This document shows positions 1 through 10,655 of a stretch of 64,000 nucleotides of DNA, piece by piece. Below the pieces are notes generated by a model. The model was not told where the DNA came from. It made no database searches and worked only from the letters and a program-made list of their open reading frames with translations. Source of the stretch: Amylostereum areolatum (lineage: Eukaryota; Basidiomycota; Agaricomycetes; Russulales; Stereaceae); assembly GCA_012932865.1 (NCBI GenBank), contig SAXG01000013.1:186001-250000 (forward strand), written 5' to 3'. Numbering within the stretch: position 1 is the first letter of the stretch; the number at the start of each line of letters is the position of its first letter. Both the position numbers and the translations under genes were made by a program.

Positions 1-2
1 CC

Positions 3-794
3 TTTGAAGTTCTCTACGGTTTCCTCCCCAAGATGTACCCATCCGTAAACCCGTCCTCAAAGGTCCCTGCAATTGAAGAACACCTCCGTCAACTTGAAGA
101 AGTCCGACAGGAGATCAAGGCCAGCCTCACCCTTGCATCGGACTTGATGAAGCACTACAATGGCGACACGATCAGCAAGTCAACGCAGTTTGTCGTTGGA
201 GACAAAGTGTGGCTAGAAGGCAAGAATCTGAAGACGACGAGACCGAAAGCTAAGCTCGCCGCCAAACAATTCGGACCGTTCAAGATCATTGACGTCATCA
301 GCCCAGTCAACTACCGCTTGAAGCTGCCAAAGACGTGGCGGATCCATCCAGTCTTCCACGCCTCGCTACTCACCGCGTACAAGGAGACAACCGCTCACGG
401 GCCAAACTACGAACAGCCACCACCCAACCTCATTGATGACGAAGAAAAATACGACGTTGAAGACATTGTCGACTCCAAGCCAACCCGTAACAAGAAAGGT
501 ATTCAGTACCTCGTCAAGTGGGCCGGCTATCCTGACTCCGAAAACACCTGGCTCCCGTGTTCGTCGCTCTCGAAGGTTACCGACATGATTGACGCCTGCC
601 ACAAGCACCACCCAAATGCGCCCCGCCCTGTGCGTTCCCTTGGCATCTCCTTTGACGATTTTCTTGCATCCACCCTTGCAGATGACATCGCGCTCCAGGC
701 GAAAGCGCGTCTTAAAGGGGCGGTAATGTCACGGATCGCTCCATTTCTCTCTTCGTTTGCAGACCTTGTACACGCGACGCGTCACGGCACATGA
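3..794 (+). CDS. Ty3/Gypsy polyprotein, 3' part (integrase C-terminus + chromodomain), partial
   Basis: This is the 3' end of a retrotransposon polyprotein whose start lies left of the window. The frame is open from base 3. It begins with the integrase C-terminal tail (FEVLYGF..P), followed by the GPFKI / HPVFHASLL block typical of Gypsy integrases. A chromodomain then spans roughly bases 455-620 (YDVEDIVDSK, YLVKWAGYPDSENTWLP), with the aromatic-cage type W and Y residues present. Chromodomains of this class are known to steer integration toward marked chromatin. The frame runs on into the 3' LTR and stops at 792-794, as is usual in this family. A purine-rich polypurine tract (around 710-726) precedes the LTR. 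Nothing in the visible part is broken. Confidence 0.9.
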   Translation, partial: FEVLYGFLPKMYPSVNPSSKVPAIEEHLRQLEEVRQEIKASLTLASDLMKHYNGDTISKSTQFVVGDKVWLEGKNLKTTRPKAKLAAKQFGPFKIIDVISPVNYRLKLPKTWRIHPVFHASLLTAYKETTAHGPNYEQPPPNLIDDEEKYDVEDIVDSKPTRNKKGIQYLVKWAGYPDSENTWLPCSSLSKVTDMIDACHKHHPNAPRPVRSLGISFDDFLASTLADDIALQAKARLKGAVMSRIAPFLSSFADLVHATRHGT

Positions 795-1149
795 CTTTCC
801 CCTGCATCACATGCTTCAACAACGTCATTGCCTGGACTTCCGAGCGGGGTCCTACATCCTTATCTATGACATCATTGCTCCGGACCTTCATCCTCCGCCC
901 CATGACTCCTTTCTTATTGTTTCCCCCGCTCGCACCACTATCGCATTGCATCGCACCATTGTTCCCACTTGTATATAAGGACAGTGTTTCTCTTCCCTTT
1001 TCTCTAGACTGTCCATCTCGTCATACGGTACTGTAGCGCACGTTGCACTACCCTAGACCCCGGCACTCTCGAATCTATTGCTTCTTCTCGCTCCTCCCAT
1101 CGTCGCAACTTAGGCGGTTCCATCGGTCTCATAAACTGCGTTTCTGACA
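727..1149 (+). repeat. 3' LTR of the plus-strand Gypsy element (family 1)
   Basis: The repeat is 423 bp, begins TGTCACGGATCG and ends TTCTGACA, so it has TG..CA ends. It is near-identical, in inverse orientation, to 4696-5120. A TATA box (TATATAAGG) lies near 971-979. Its outer end directly abuts the truncated pol of the minus-strand element, so 1150-1154 (ATCGG) should be one copy of a 5-bp target duplication. Confidence 0.9.
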
Positions 1150-3507
1150 ATCGGGTTGTCGAGACATTGGATCCGGGCGATGGGATATTCCTGGTTTGTG
1201 AACGAGCGAGAAGTCAAATCGAGTGAGGAACAGAGCCCAACGTGCCTGTCGGCGGCTCAGCTTCTGTGCCGTCCTGAAGTGCTCCAGGTTCTTATGATCT
1301 GTCCAGATTTTGACGGTGTCGGGGGCGCCTTCGAGGTAGTGGCGCCAGGTTTCGAGCGCACGGATGATCGCAAGTAGCTCCTTGTCGTAGATGTCGTAGT
1401 TCCGTTCCGGTTCCGATAGGGCCTTGGACAGATACGCCACTGGATGCCAGTGACCGTCGTCGCCTTTCTGCGAGAGTATACCTCCAGTAGCAAAGTCCGA
1501 GGCGTCGACTTCAACGAGGTAAGGCTTCTTTGGGTCAGGCATGACCAAGACGGGGGAGGAAGTAAACACAGCTTTCAGTGCGTCAAACACAGTTTGGCAG
1601 TCCGTCGACCAGTCCCATGTGCAGTCCTTCTTTGTCAGGTCAAATAGGGGTCGTGCAACCTTGGAGAAGTCCTTGATGAAACATCGGTAGAAGTTGCCAA
1701 AGCCGAGGAAGGATTGCACATCTTTGACCATTCGTGGTGTTGGCCAGTTCTGAATACCTGCTACCTTGACGGGGTCCATAGCGATCTTGTCGTGTGAGAT
1801 AATGAGTCCGAGGTATTCAACGGAGTCTTGCTCAAAGACGCATTTCTCCGGTTTGAGGAAGAGGTCATTGTCTTGCAAACGTTGCAGAACCTGCCGCACT
1901 ATGGCACGGTGTTCGTCCATGGTGCGAGTGAATACCAAGATGTCGTCCATGTAGATAATGACCTTTCCCGAGTCGATGAGATCCTTGAACAGTTCATTCA
2001 TCATTGCCTGAAATGTCGCAGGGGAGTTCATAAGTCCAAAAAACATCACCGTAGGTTCAAAGAGACCGTGATTCGTCTTGAACGCAGCCTTCCACTTGTC
2101 GCCTTCCTTGATGCGGACGTTGTTGTAGCCCCAGCGAACATCCATCTTTGAGAAGATCTTTGCACCTTTGAGACGGTCGACAATTTCAGAGATCAGTGGC
2201 AAGGGGTATTCATTCTTGACAGTGCCCTTGTTTAATTCTCGATAGTCCTGTACAGGACGCAGCTTTCCATCCTTTTTCTTCACAAAGAAGAACGGACTCG
2301 CCTGAGGTGACTTCGATGGGCAGATATAGCCCTTCTTCAGGTGGTCGTCGAGGAAGGTGTCGAGTTCGATCTGCTCGGAAGGTGAGAGGGGGTAGATTTT
2401 GCACGGTTTGGGTTCGAAGCCGTCTTTCATGTCGATAGCATGGTCCCATGGTCGTCGGTCAGGAAGTCGCTCAGAGGTTTTCTTGTCAAATACCGACGCA
2501 AAGTCGCGGTACGGAGGGGGGACTAAGTCTTCGAAGGTTTGCGGGCGTGCGTTCTCTTTTGAATGCTCTGCAAGCTCCTGCGCTTTTGTAAAGCCCGCTC
2601 GGATGGGTACTGCATCTGGATTAGAACCATCGGTTTTGGGTAGGATTCCAGTGCGGCGTAGTCCATTGATCTCCCAGTCTCGGAATACCATGGGCCGCTC
2701 GTCGTCATCTTCAGTGAAGAGCCGTGCAGGCAGAGGGGAGCGATGGACCGTGCAAACGCGAACACCTTTGACTCTGCGTGCAGGAATGACATAAGTGGGG
2801 ACTGGGGTCCAGGACAAATACGTCGGCTCTGGGAAGGGATTGTCCAGAACGAGAGGTGTCCTCGGGGTTTTACCTGCTTCAACCTTACGCTGTGATTGGA
2901 TCGATGATGGTTTCCGTGGCTTGGTTGCGAGGTTTGTCACAGGATGTTTGGACAGAGTGCATGAGGGAGGGCAGTGGAGCATGTCAACGCGGTCTCGTTG
3001 CCAGTCTATGGTGGGATTGTGCTCGTCGAGCCAGTCTGTCCCAAGGATCATGTCATGATCGCCGATGTCGGTGATGAAGAACTCAGCTTCTTCCTCATGG
3101 TATGCCTTTGAATCTTGCGAGTATATCCGGATCCGCTGGGTCGTTGTGTTGCGTACCCAGCCCATGATGTTCTCGGTGCTGTCCACATTACGCACGGGGA
3201 ACGGGTTTTCTAGTCTTCTTGTGGTAAGCTTCTTGCGTTCAACGAAGCTTCGGTTCAGGATAATTCCTTCTGCACCGCTATCAAGCAGCGCATCTGCATC
3301 GATTTCTCTTTTGGTAACTCGTCCAATCAGCTTGACCTTGAGCGTGATTGATGGTGTTTGCCTGTTCTTGGTGACGGTAGACAGATACAAACACGGGGGA
3401 TATGATTGCTCACAGGTATGCATGGATGATAATACAGTGAAATGATTCGACGATGATACCAAAAGTCCTTTGCCTCCACCAGACGACGCGACTGGGGGGT
3501 GTTTCAA
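1129..3507 (-). pseudogene. Gypsy pol (protease-RT-RNase H), truncated before integrase
   Basis: This is the pol reading frame of a minus-strand Ty3/Gypsy element. Going downstream it has a retropepsin motif (ALLDSGAEG), reverse transcriptase with IIYMDD as the active site, and an RNase H domain (VEVDASDFATGG, YDKELLAI, WTDHKNLE). The frame stops a few codons into the neighbouring LTR, just after the RNase H tail (RPDPMSRQ), so the integrase and chromodomain are missing. Both are present in the full-length element at 18.5-26 kb. The frame overlaps gag by a few bases around 3504-3507 and has no ATG at its start, as expected for expression by -1 frameshifting. The simplest reading is that the plus-strand element at the left inserted into this pol and cut it. 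Confidence 0.88.
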
Positions 3508-4532
3508 AAATCCTGCGATTCCAGGATGTCCTTCAACAGCGCTACTGCCTGCTCCTTGCCTTCCGCGTCCAGATCCTTCAGCTGGCGAGTGATCGCCGCG
3601 ATGGTTTTGGACGGGTCGGGAGCTGCTTTCGCAGTGGGTGGAGCCGTGCTCGTCAGTGGGGGAGGGGCCTTAGATCCAGTCTCCACTGCGCCTACCCGTC
3701 GCGCGCTCGAGTCGCGGTTGGGGCAGTCGCGGGAGACATGACCGGCCTGTCGACACATGAAGCACCTGCCCTCACGCATCATCTTTGCGCGCTCGTCGTC
3801 TGTCAGCTTTGCAGGGCGGGTCGAGGTGTTGGTGAAGGCGCCGACTCGGCGTGACAAGGAGTCGTTGTCTGAACCGTTCGAGGTGAGCGCGACAGCCCCC
3901 TTGGACTGACTTCTCTTTCTCTCCGGGTTCTCCTTGAGCCATTGGTGGTTGATGCGGCGGGCGCGCTCCTTCCACTCTGCGAGGTCAGTGGGGAATGGGT
4001 ACGACTGGGCCACCTGCTTGCCGAGTTCTCGCTGCAGTCCTTTCTTGAAGAAGTGGATCAGCGCTTCCTCGTCGTACTCCGTCATAGTCACCAGCAGTTC
4101 AAACTCGGTGATGAAGTCAGCGACGTCCCGAGTAGTCATCGTGAGCTCGTTGATCTTACGCTGGGCCTCCATCTTCGGTTTGATGGGTACGAAGTCCCGA
4201 CCAAACCTGTCCGAAAGCTCCTTGTAGGTGCTGTAGTGGAGCTTTGGGGGTGTTTCACCAGAGTCCTCGGCTTCTTCCTTCTTGTCCTCGTCGGCAAAGA
4301 GCTCCATGCGGCGGTGCGTGGCCCAGGAGTTCGCTGTGTCTCCCTCCATCAGGCTGAGGAGGAGCATCATCTTGGCATCGTCTGTAGTGTAAACATCTTT
4401 GTTAACACGAAGGAACATGCGGAGCTCTAGGGAAAATCGGAGGGTGTCGCGTCTGTCGCCCTTGAAGGGCTTCGGCTTGGGGCCGAGTTCGCGCTTGGAG
4501 GCGGTCGAGGGTTTGGTTTCTTTGTCGGGCAT
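3504..4532 (-). CDS. Gypsy gag (capsid + CCHC zinc knuckle)
   Basis: This is the gag of the minus-strand family 1 element, 342 residues from the first ATG. A retrotransposon capsid region (PFKGDRRDTLRFSLELRMFL..) is followed by a basic linker and one zinc knuckle, CFMCRQAGHVSRDC (CX2CX4HX4C), around 3738-3780. The frame is open upstream of this ATG without a stop as far as about 4690, encoding a charged helical stretch (EVQIELDKAEEHRKELRRQQ), so an ATG may have been lost or a longer product once existed. The 3' end reads CAG GAT TTT TGA, in which GGATTTT is a plausible -1 slippery heptamer leading into pol at 3507. Confidence 0.85.
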   Translation of the reverse strand: MPDKETKPSTASKRELGPKPKPFKGDRRDTLRFSLELRMFLRVNKDVYTTDDAKMMLLLSLMEGDTANSWATHRRMELFADEDKKEEAEDSGETPPKLHYSTYKELSDRFGRDFVPIKPKMEAQRKINELTMTTRDVADFITEFELLVTMTEYDEEALIHFFKKGLQRELGKQVAQSYPFPTDLAEWKERARRINHQWLKENPERKRSQSKGAVALTSNGSDNDSLSRRVGAFTNTSTRPAKLTDDERAKMMREGRCFMCRQAGHVSRDCPNRDSSARRVGAVETGSKAPPPLTSTAPPTAKAAPDPSKTIAAITRQLKDLDAEGKEQAVALLKDILESQDF

Positions 4533-4695
4533 TTTGTCAGCGGGGAGGGCGATGTCGAGGGATCGGGTGAAGGCTGCTTCTTGTTGGCGTCGGAGTTCCT
4601 TGCGATGTTCTTCAGCTTTGTCAAGCTCGATTTGGACTTCACGAGTGACTTGGAAGTCGAGGGGTGCGAGGTAGGCGTAGGGTAGACTGTCCAGG

Positions 4696-5120
4696 TGTCA
4701 GAACCGCAGTTTATGAGACCGATGGAACCGCCTAAGTTGCGACGATGGGAGGAGCAAGAGAGAACAGATGGATTCGAGAGTGTCAGGCCTAGGGTAGTGC
4801 AACGTGCGCTACAGTACCGTATGACGAGATGGACAGTCTAGGGAAAAGGGAAGAGAAACACTGTCCTTATATACAAGTGGGAACAATGGTGTGATGTGAT
4901 GCGATAGTGGTGCGAGCAGGGGAAACAATAAGAAAGGAGTCATGGGGCGGAGGATGAAGGTCCGGAGCAATGATGTCATAGATAAGGATGCGGGACCCCG
5001 CTCGGAAGTCCGGACAATGACGTCGTTGAAGCATGTGATGCAAGGGAAAGTCATGTGCCGTGACGCATCACGTGTATGAGGTCTGCAAACGAAGAGAGAA
5101 ATATGCAGCGATCCGTGACA
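4696..5120 (-). repeat. 5' LTR of the minus-strand Gypsy element (family 1)
   Basis: This 425 bp LTR is the inverse copy of 727-1149, with TG..CA ends and the TATATAAGG box. The leader follows on its inner side (CCTGGACAGTC..., minus strand). Its outer end at 5120/5121 lies inside the 3' end of a KDZ transposase pseudogene, so the host site was itself an older transposon. Confidence 0.9.
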
Positions 5121-8100
5121 AGTTGTAGACATGGGCGGTGATGCACATCTTCCTATCCACCTTGTTCAGATCGTCCCAAGCACGGGTCTTGCGGTACTGG
5201 GAGTTGCGAGAGTCCCAGATGGTGTTCTCGAACTGCTATGCCTTGTCGCCGAGGCTAACTCTGAGGCTATGGAGAGACTTGTCAAGCTGGGCGACTCGCA
5301 TCTGCCTTTCAAGGTCTACTAGGTCCTTGTTTGACTCATTTTAGATCTATGTCTCATCGAGCATAGACAGAAGGTATATGGCCATGTGCTCAGGCTGGAC
5401 AGAGGAGCTCTGGAGGAGTCCCTGGATGTCCTGCCAGTCATTGTCCGGCTCACCCATCCGAGGGACCTCGCCGAGGGAGGTTTGAAGGAGGGGGTCGTCC
5501 TCCTCCGGCGGTGTGAGGAAGGCCTGGGCCTGGGTTTGAAAGTGGTCGATGTCCTTGAGGATGTGTTGATGTCTGTGACCAAGATCTCTGCTCTCCTCCG
5601 CATTCTGAGGCATGGCCCATATTTCACACTAAAGTTTAATCCTCCCGCCGGCAGTCAGTTTTGCCGAAGAGGTCCCCAGCCCACCGACAGGACTCACATG
5701 GAACCTTGAATGGAGAGGCCGCTGGCCATCCAGGTTGCTCGGCCGACCTTTGTGCGTGTGGCGGTCTCGGAGCGAATATGCTCAGTCTTGACCTCACTAA
5801 TGGTTCGTCCTAAGGTGATGTCAGCCAGCAGTGAAGGCAGGGAGCCACTGGACATACCCTCCTATTTTGCCACTTAAAATATGAGCATCTTGTCTGGGTC
5901 AGTATCACACACGCTCTGCACCGCCGCCACCTGAACGCTCCATGCATGCTGCCCTCGCCAGCGAGATTGTCACCGAGATGTGCTCCAGGGTCGCCTGACA
6001 GTCCGGGGATCTGGTGAGAGTCAGAAATCACTCACCCATTCCAACCATCTTCTTCCAGTTGGAGTCGTTGATGTGGGCATCAATCATCTCCGCCTGAGAG
6101 GCTAGAGTCATTCCCCGAGTGCTCGCCGTGATCTGGTTGAGGAAGGACTTGCAGTCGGCAATATCGCCGATGACATGCCAGATACCTATGCCCTTTATAA
6201 ACTCATTGAAGGCGGGCATGGTGAGATAGTCCTCGTTGGCCGCAAACCTGTCCTTGAGGTACACACCGTACTGACACATGATGTCGTACATGACGAGCAT
6301 ACACTCTATGTTCCCTGTTTTGTGGTTGAGGGTGTTACTAACGACGTAGTCGACATTGCGCTGTCTACAATACTGGTCAGCGGTTGCCGGCGAGAAGAGG
6401 AGCGGCCATCCGGCGGATGCTTACGGTTCGCCCTTCTGAAGGTCGCCGACTGCTTGAGGCACCATGCAACCATGGCACGCACAACAGCAGGCTACTACAC
6501 CGGTGACATCCAGATTCTGGCAGTCAAGTCCACCGAGGTGGGCAGCATGATGGTTGTGGCACTTGGGCACTCCTTTCTGCCCACCGGTGGTCAGGCCCTC
6601 AGCAGAATGCAACAACTCCATCGATGTACCTTGTTCACCTCCTTTGAATTCTGAAACCACTCTACATAAGGCCCAGGATCCACCGTGAACCCTGAGCCTG
6701 GCAAGGTGTGGATATCGCCGACAGAGCTCCTAGAGGTCAGGTGCTGCAAGTGAAAGTTGCCATCTATGGTGTTTGTTCTTGTGAACTTCCACCTGCAGAC
6801 AATGTCAGCCCTTCCGAGACCTCACCGAGTGGTGGGAACGTACTTGTCTAGCCAATTTCACCATCCCTCTGGCAGGTTGAGTCTATGCTGAGGGCAGGTG
6901 ATATAGAACCAGGCCAGTTTGCCGCCCTTTGGTTTGACTCACTCATTGTTGTGTGCAAACCCGAATGTGATCAGGTTTTGCAGAATTCGCCACTGCCGCA
7001 CCACCCAGAGGAGCTCCTTGTACCTGGACTGTTTCACCACCGGTCAGGTCTTGGCGAGCAGTTGAGACAAAGTCGGCGAAGTGTACCTTGACTCGAGATG
7101 GGAAGGCCATGTTTGTAGCCCTCTGTAGCTTTCTCATTATGGCAGAGAAGATCTTGCACTCTAGATTCTCCAAGAGAGAGTCATCCATGAAGTTGAATGT
7201 GAAGGCCGTGCAGGGCATAGCCTGGGTCGCCAGATACAGCTTCATGTCGAGAAGCTGATTTGCCGGGCCTGTTGCCTGGACACACTTGCAGAGGCGCACA
7301 CCAATTTGGTGAATACCAGAGCAGTTGACCACAACATATACTCTATTGCCATACCTGTCCAGCTCAGAAATGCTGTCGCCACCGGAGAAGAGGTAGGTTG
7401 GCTCTGGGTCGGTGCCATCCTTGTCCCAGTTGTCTTCCTTGTCAACCTCTTCCACTATTTTGAGCGAAGAGGTTGCCTCCCCCGGAAACGGGAGGTTTGG
7501 ACTATGCATGTTAGGAAAGGGTCAGCCATCAGGGAAGGCGGCTGTCGGTGGTGCACCCGGCAGAGACCTCGGCCAGTAGTCCCTCCAGGCCTCATCCGGT
7601 ACCTCGGTGATGGAGACAGACCGGCAATGGCTTGATGTGTTGGCGGCATCATCAATGTCCATCTGGTTGAAGGCAGGGTGATGGCCTGATCCGCCAAGGC
7701 CATCATTGTAGTCCTCTCTGACACTGGTCGGTTCAGGCATCTCCACCAGGTGCTGCTCGGCCATCATATAAGGAACGGGCATCTTGCCGGTACTCTTAGA
7801 TCTGGCTCTCTTCTTTCCTTTCTTCTGAGGGGGAGGCTTGAATACCAGTCAGCTGGCTGGCAGGGAGGACAGCGGCCGAGAGCTGGAGATGCTTTGTCAC
7901 CGGGGGTACCTCTTGCCGGCGATCTGCTTGGCGAGATAGTAGACAGTCCTGGGCTGCCTAGAAGACCCTGAAGTTGGCTACATAGAGGGAGCAGGAATAG
8001 TGGGAGGGGTAGGGATAGGTGGCCGAGGAAGAGGAGCAGAATTGAATGCATCATGCTAACAGGATGGACAGGCCTCGCCCTGGTGTCCCAGAGTGGTGTA

Positions 8101-8583
8101 CACACCGGCCTCTCAGAGCCATGAGTTTTTCCAGAACCCGCTGGAGTTCCATTGCCAGACTTGGTGGAAAGAAAGTCACCGGTGGGCGTCGGTGAAGCAC
8201 GGCTCACACATATCCACCCCCCAAAGGCAATCCTTGCATCGCCAAGTCGTCGGGGCTGCCTTGCATTTCCGACAGGTCCCATGGCCGATGGGTGCCTCCA
8301 ACTCCAGTATCCTGCAGGCATAGGGGTATATGTGGGGAGTCCAGTCGTCTATGACCTGTCGACTTGTCTATTGATTGATCAGTACAGATATAGAATGGAG
8401 GCTGATATTACGCACCTTTCCCACTCGCCGAGGCTGCGGGGTGTACTCAAACTCCTGGTAGATATCATTGCCCTGCTGATAATCCGAGGACAGAGGTCTC
8501 AGTGGAGGTGCTATAGCTGCTGAATCCTCCGCCGGTACGACAGGAGGTGCAGGGATGCGAGAGGGGCCAGCGGTGCTGGCCAA
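5121..8583 (-). pseudogene. KDZ transposase gene, CxC2 type, degenerate
   Basis: Minus-strand exons can be followed from an N-terminus at 8583 (MASTAGPSRIPAP..) to a C-terminal charged region reaching base 5121, where the Gypsy LTR cuts in. At 8190-8300 lies a CxC2 cysteine cluster (CRKCKAAPTTWRCKDCLW.. then CEPC). A block at about 7000-7400 reads SGIHQIGVRLCKC. At 6430-6500 comes the KDZ core GVVACCCACHGCMVP..LQKGE. At 6240-6300 the strand carrying MYDIMCQYGVYL is present. The gene is broken in several ways. There is an in-frame TGA after the CxC2 cluster near 8110. The segment between GIWHVIGD and STRGMT lacks about 25 residues, including the DGEI..TLW motif that supplies a conserved acidic residue in relatives. 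Confidence 0.8.
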
Positions 8584-8589
8584 AGTCGC

Positions 8590-9030
8590 TTTCCCTTCCT
8601 ACTGCCTTCACATGCGCAGGCTTCTGTCAAACTTTGCGATGTGGGAGCCATGGTAGTTGCTGAAAACCTTCTCTTTTTCCTTCATTGGAAGGTGTTGGGA
8701 GGAGGACAAAGTGACAAACCCTCATTACTTCAGCCAGGCAAGGGCCATCATCAGGTGATTGATCAGGTACAATCAATCTGATATGGTCAGTCCCTCGCCG
8801 ACTAGTCACCAGTCGCCAGTGAAGAGGTTGCTGGTCCTCGGCGGAACATTGCAGCTTCCCAGCCCGGCAAGAGCTCCACACTCCTGGCGGCAATAGGGCT
8901 GCTCCCCGAAGACTCTGTGTGCCCAGCGCCTATGCCTCCATCCACCGCCGAGGTCTGGATGCTTCCCAGACAGGTGGGCCTATGTTTTGTTTCCTTGTCC
9001 CATTTGTTGCACTGACAGGCTTTGCACCAA
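8590..9030. other. No recognised gene
   Basis: This stretch between the KDZ pseudogene start and the minisatellite block has only short frames with no recognisable motif. It may include the promoter of the KDZ gene. Confidence 0.5.
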
Positions 9031-9037
9031 CAGACCT

Positions 9038-9132
9038 TTTACGGTTCCTCTAGGAACGTTTATTATGTCATCCTTTTCCTTCCCATCCGCGCACAATTTG
9101 TGACACTGAGACGGGCTAGGTTAGGGTTAGCT
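9038..9132. repeat. ~90 bp direct repeat, copy 1 (flanks minisatellite)
   Basis: The segment begins TTACGGTTCC..AGGAAC, contains TTTATTATGTCATC, and ends at GGTTAGGGTTAG. The same order of blocks returns at 9827-9920. The small palindrome GGTTCCTCTAGGAAC sits at its start. The end holds two telomere-like TTAGGG units. Confidence 0.75.
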
Positions 9133-9224
9133 GCACGTGACCTCCTTTTTTGGTACAACACATCTGTAAGAACCACTACAACCCCTTCTGCCAAATACTA
9201 CAGGTTGAAGACTTCCATCCAAAT

Positions 9225-9826
9225 GTTTTAAACCTTTTTGGGCAGCCTTTGCAACACCCTTCTACAAGCTTTTTGAACCCTTCTGTACGAGCTTCTGAAC
9301 ACCTTTGTACAAAGGTTTTGAACCCTTTTGTGATCCAGTTGAACACTTTCATACAAAACTTTTGAACTAACCCTTTGTACAACCGGGTTGCGAAGTTTCG
9401 TACAAAAATTTCGAACACTTTCTTACAAAGTTATTGAAGACTTCATACAAAGATTCTGAACCCTTTGTACAAAACTTTGAACACTTGTGTACAAAATTGT
9501 TGAAGACTTTGTACAAAAGTTTTGAACACATCTGTACAAAGTTGTTGAAGACTCCATACACAAGTTTTGAACACTTTGTACAAAGTTTCTGAACACTTGT
9601 GTACAAAGGTTTTGAACACCTTTGGACAAAGTTTTTCAAGACATCTCACAAAAGTTTTGAACACTTTTGTACAAAGTTTTTGAACACTTCGTACAAAAGG
9701 TTTGAACACTTTTGTACAGTTGCCGAAGACTTTGTACAAATGTTTTGAAGATTTTTGTACAAAGTTGTTGAAGACGTCGTACAAAATTTCTGAACACTTT
9801 CGTACAAAGGTTCGGAAAACTTCATA
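9225..9826. repeat. Minisatellite array 1 (22-24 bp unit)
   Basis: These are degenerate tandem units built around TTTTGAACACTTTTGTACAAA; the core TTTGTACAAA is a perfect palindrome. About 25 units vary between GAACAC and GAAGAC. All three frames of the minus strand are open and encode runs like VFKTFVQS, a by-product of the repeat rather than a protein gene. Confidence 0.85.
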
Positions 9827-9920
9827 TTACGGTTCCTTTTAGGAACATTTATTATGTCATCTTTTTTTGGGAGAGGCGCGACGATTTGTGATGCTCAGAC
9901 GGTTAAGGTTAGGGTTAGTT
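9827..9920. repeat. ~90 bp direct repeat, copy 2
   Basis: This is a second copy of the 9038-9132 segment with the same block order (TTACGGTTCC, AGGAAC, TTTATTATGTCATC, AGGTTAGGGTTAG), about 85% alike by eye. The two copies bracket minisatellite array 1, which suggests a segmental duplication or a composite repeat unit. Confidence 0.75.
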
Positions 9921-10202
9921 TGATACAACCTGATTTCTATTCACTTGTACACTTCTATACAACCTCTGCTATATTTCTAGTGAAGGCTTCCTACAATTTT
10001 CCATCCAACCAACAATAAAGTGGGTCTCACAACCATTCGACCCTACACTGGTTCTTTCCTCTACATCTCATATGGTCTTAATACAGATCTTTGAATGGAC
10101 GGTAACATTTTTATTCTTACATTCTTCTAGGCTACAGTATGGCTCAATTTATTTTGAGCTACATAAATCTTGCTCATGTTGATCTCTCCTAAGACCAGCA
10201 AC

Positions 10203-10655
10203 CACTGTACAAACCTTTTGAACACTTTTGCACAGACATTTTGAACACTTTGTACAAACCCTTTGTATATTTCTATACAAAATCTTTGAAACCTTCCTAT
10301 AAAAAACTTGAACACTTCGTACAAAAAACTTGAACACTCTGTACAAATGTTTTGCAAACTTTCCTACAAAAAATTTGAACCCTCATACAGACAGGCTGAA
10401 CACTTTTGTACAAAACATTTGGACACTTTCATACACAACTTTTGAACACTTCATACAAATTTTTTGAACACTTCTGTACAAACATTTTGAACACTTTGTA
10501 CAAAGGTTCTGAACACTTTCCTATGAAATTTTTGAAGACTTTATGCAAATGTTTCGCACACCTTTGTACAAACCTGTCGAACACTTTGTACAAAACTTTG
10601 GAATACTTTGCACAGAAATTCTAAACACTTTGGTATAAACATTTTGAAGACTTCT
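10203..10655. repeat. Minisatellite array 2 (same 22-24 bp unit)
   Basis: This continues the GAACACTT..GTACAAA tandem repeat after about 280 bp of unrelated sequence. About 19 units are more diverged than in array 1. Confidence 0.85.

Noticed and set aside
727..5120. Autointegration product as the primary explanation of the inverted Gypsy copies
   Set aside because: A simple nested insertion explains the visible data equally well and is commoner; the deciding sequence lies left of the window.
9115..9920. Telomere or telomere-addition site
   Set aside because: Only two TTAGGG-type units occur at each place, inside a duplicated segment, with other genes and elements on both sides.
9176..10346. 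Repeat proteins such as VFKTFVQS.. encoded in minus-strand frames
   Set aside because: All frames are open because the 22-24 bp unit lacks stops; nothing else suggests translation.
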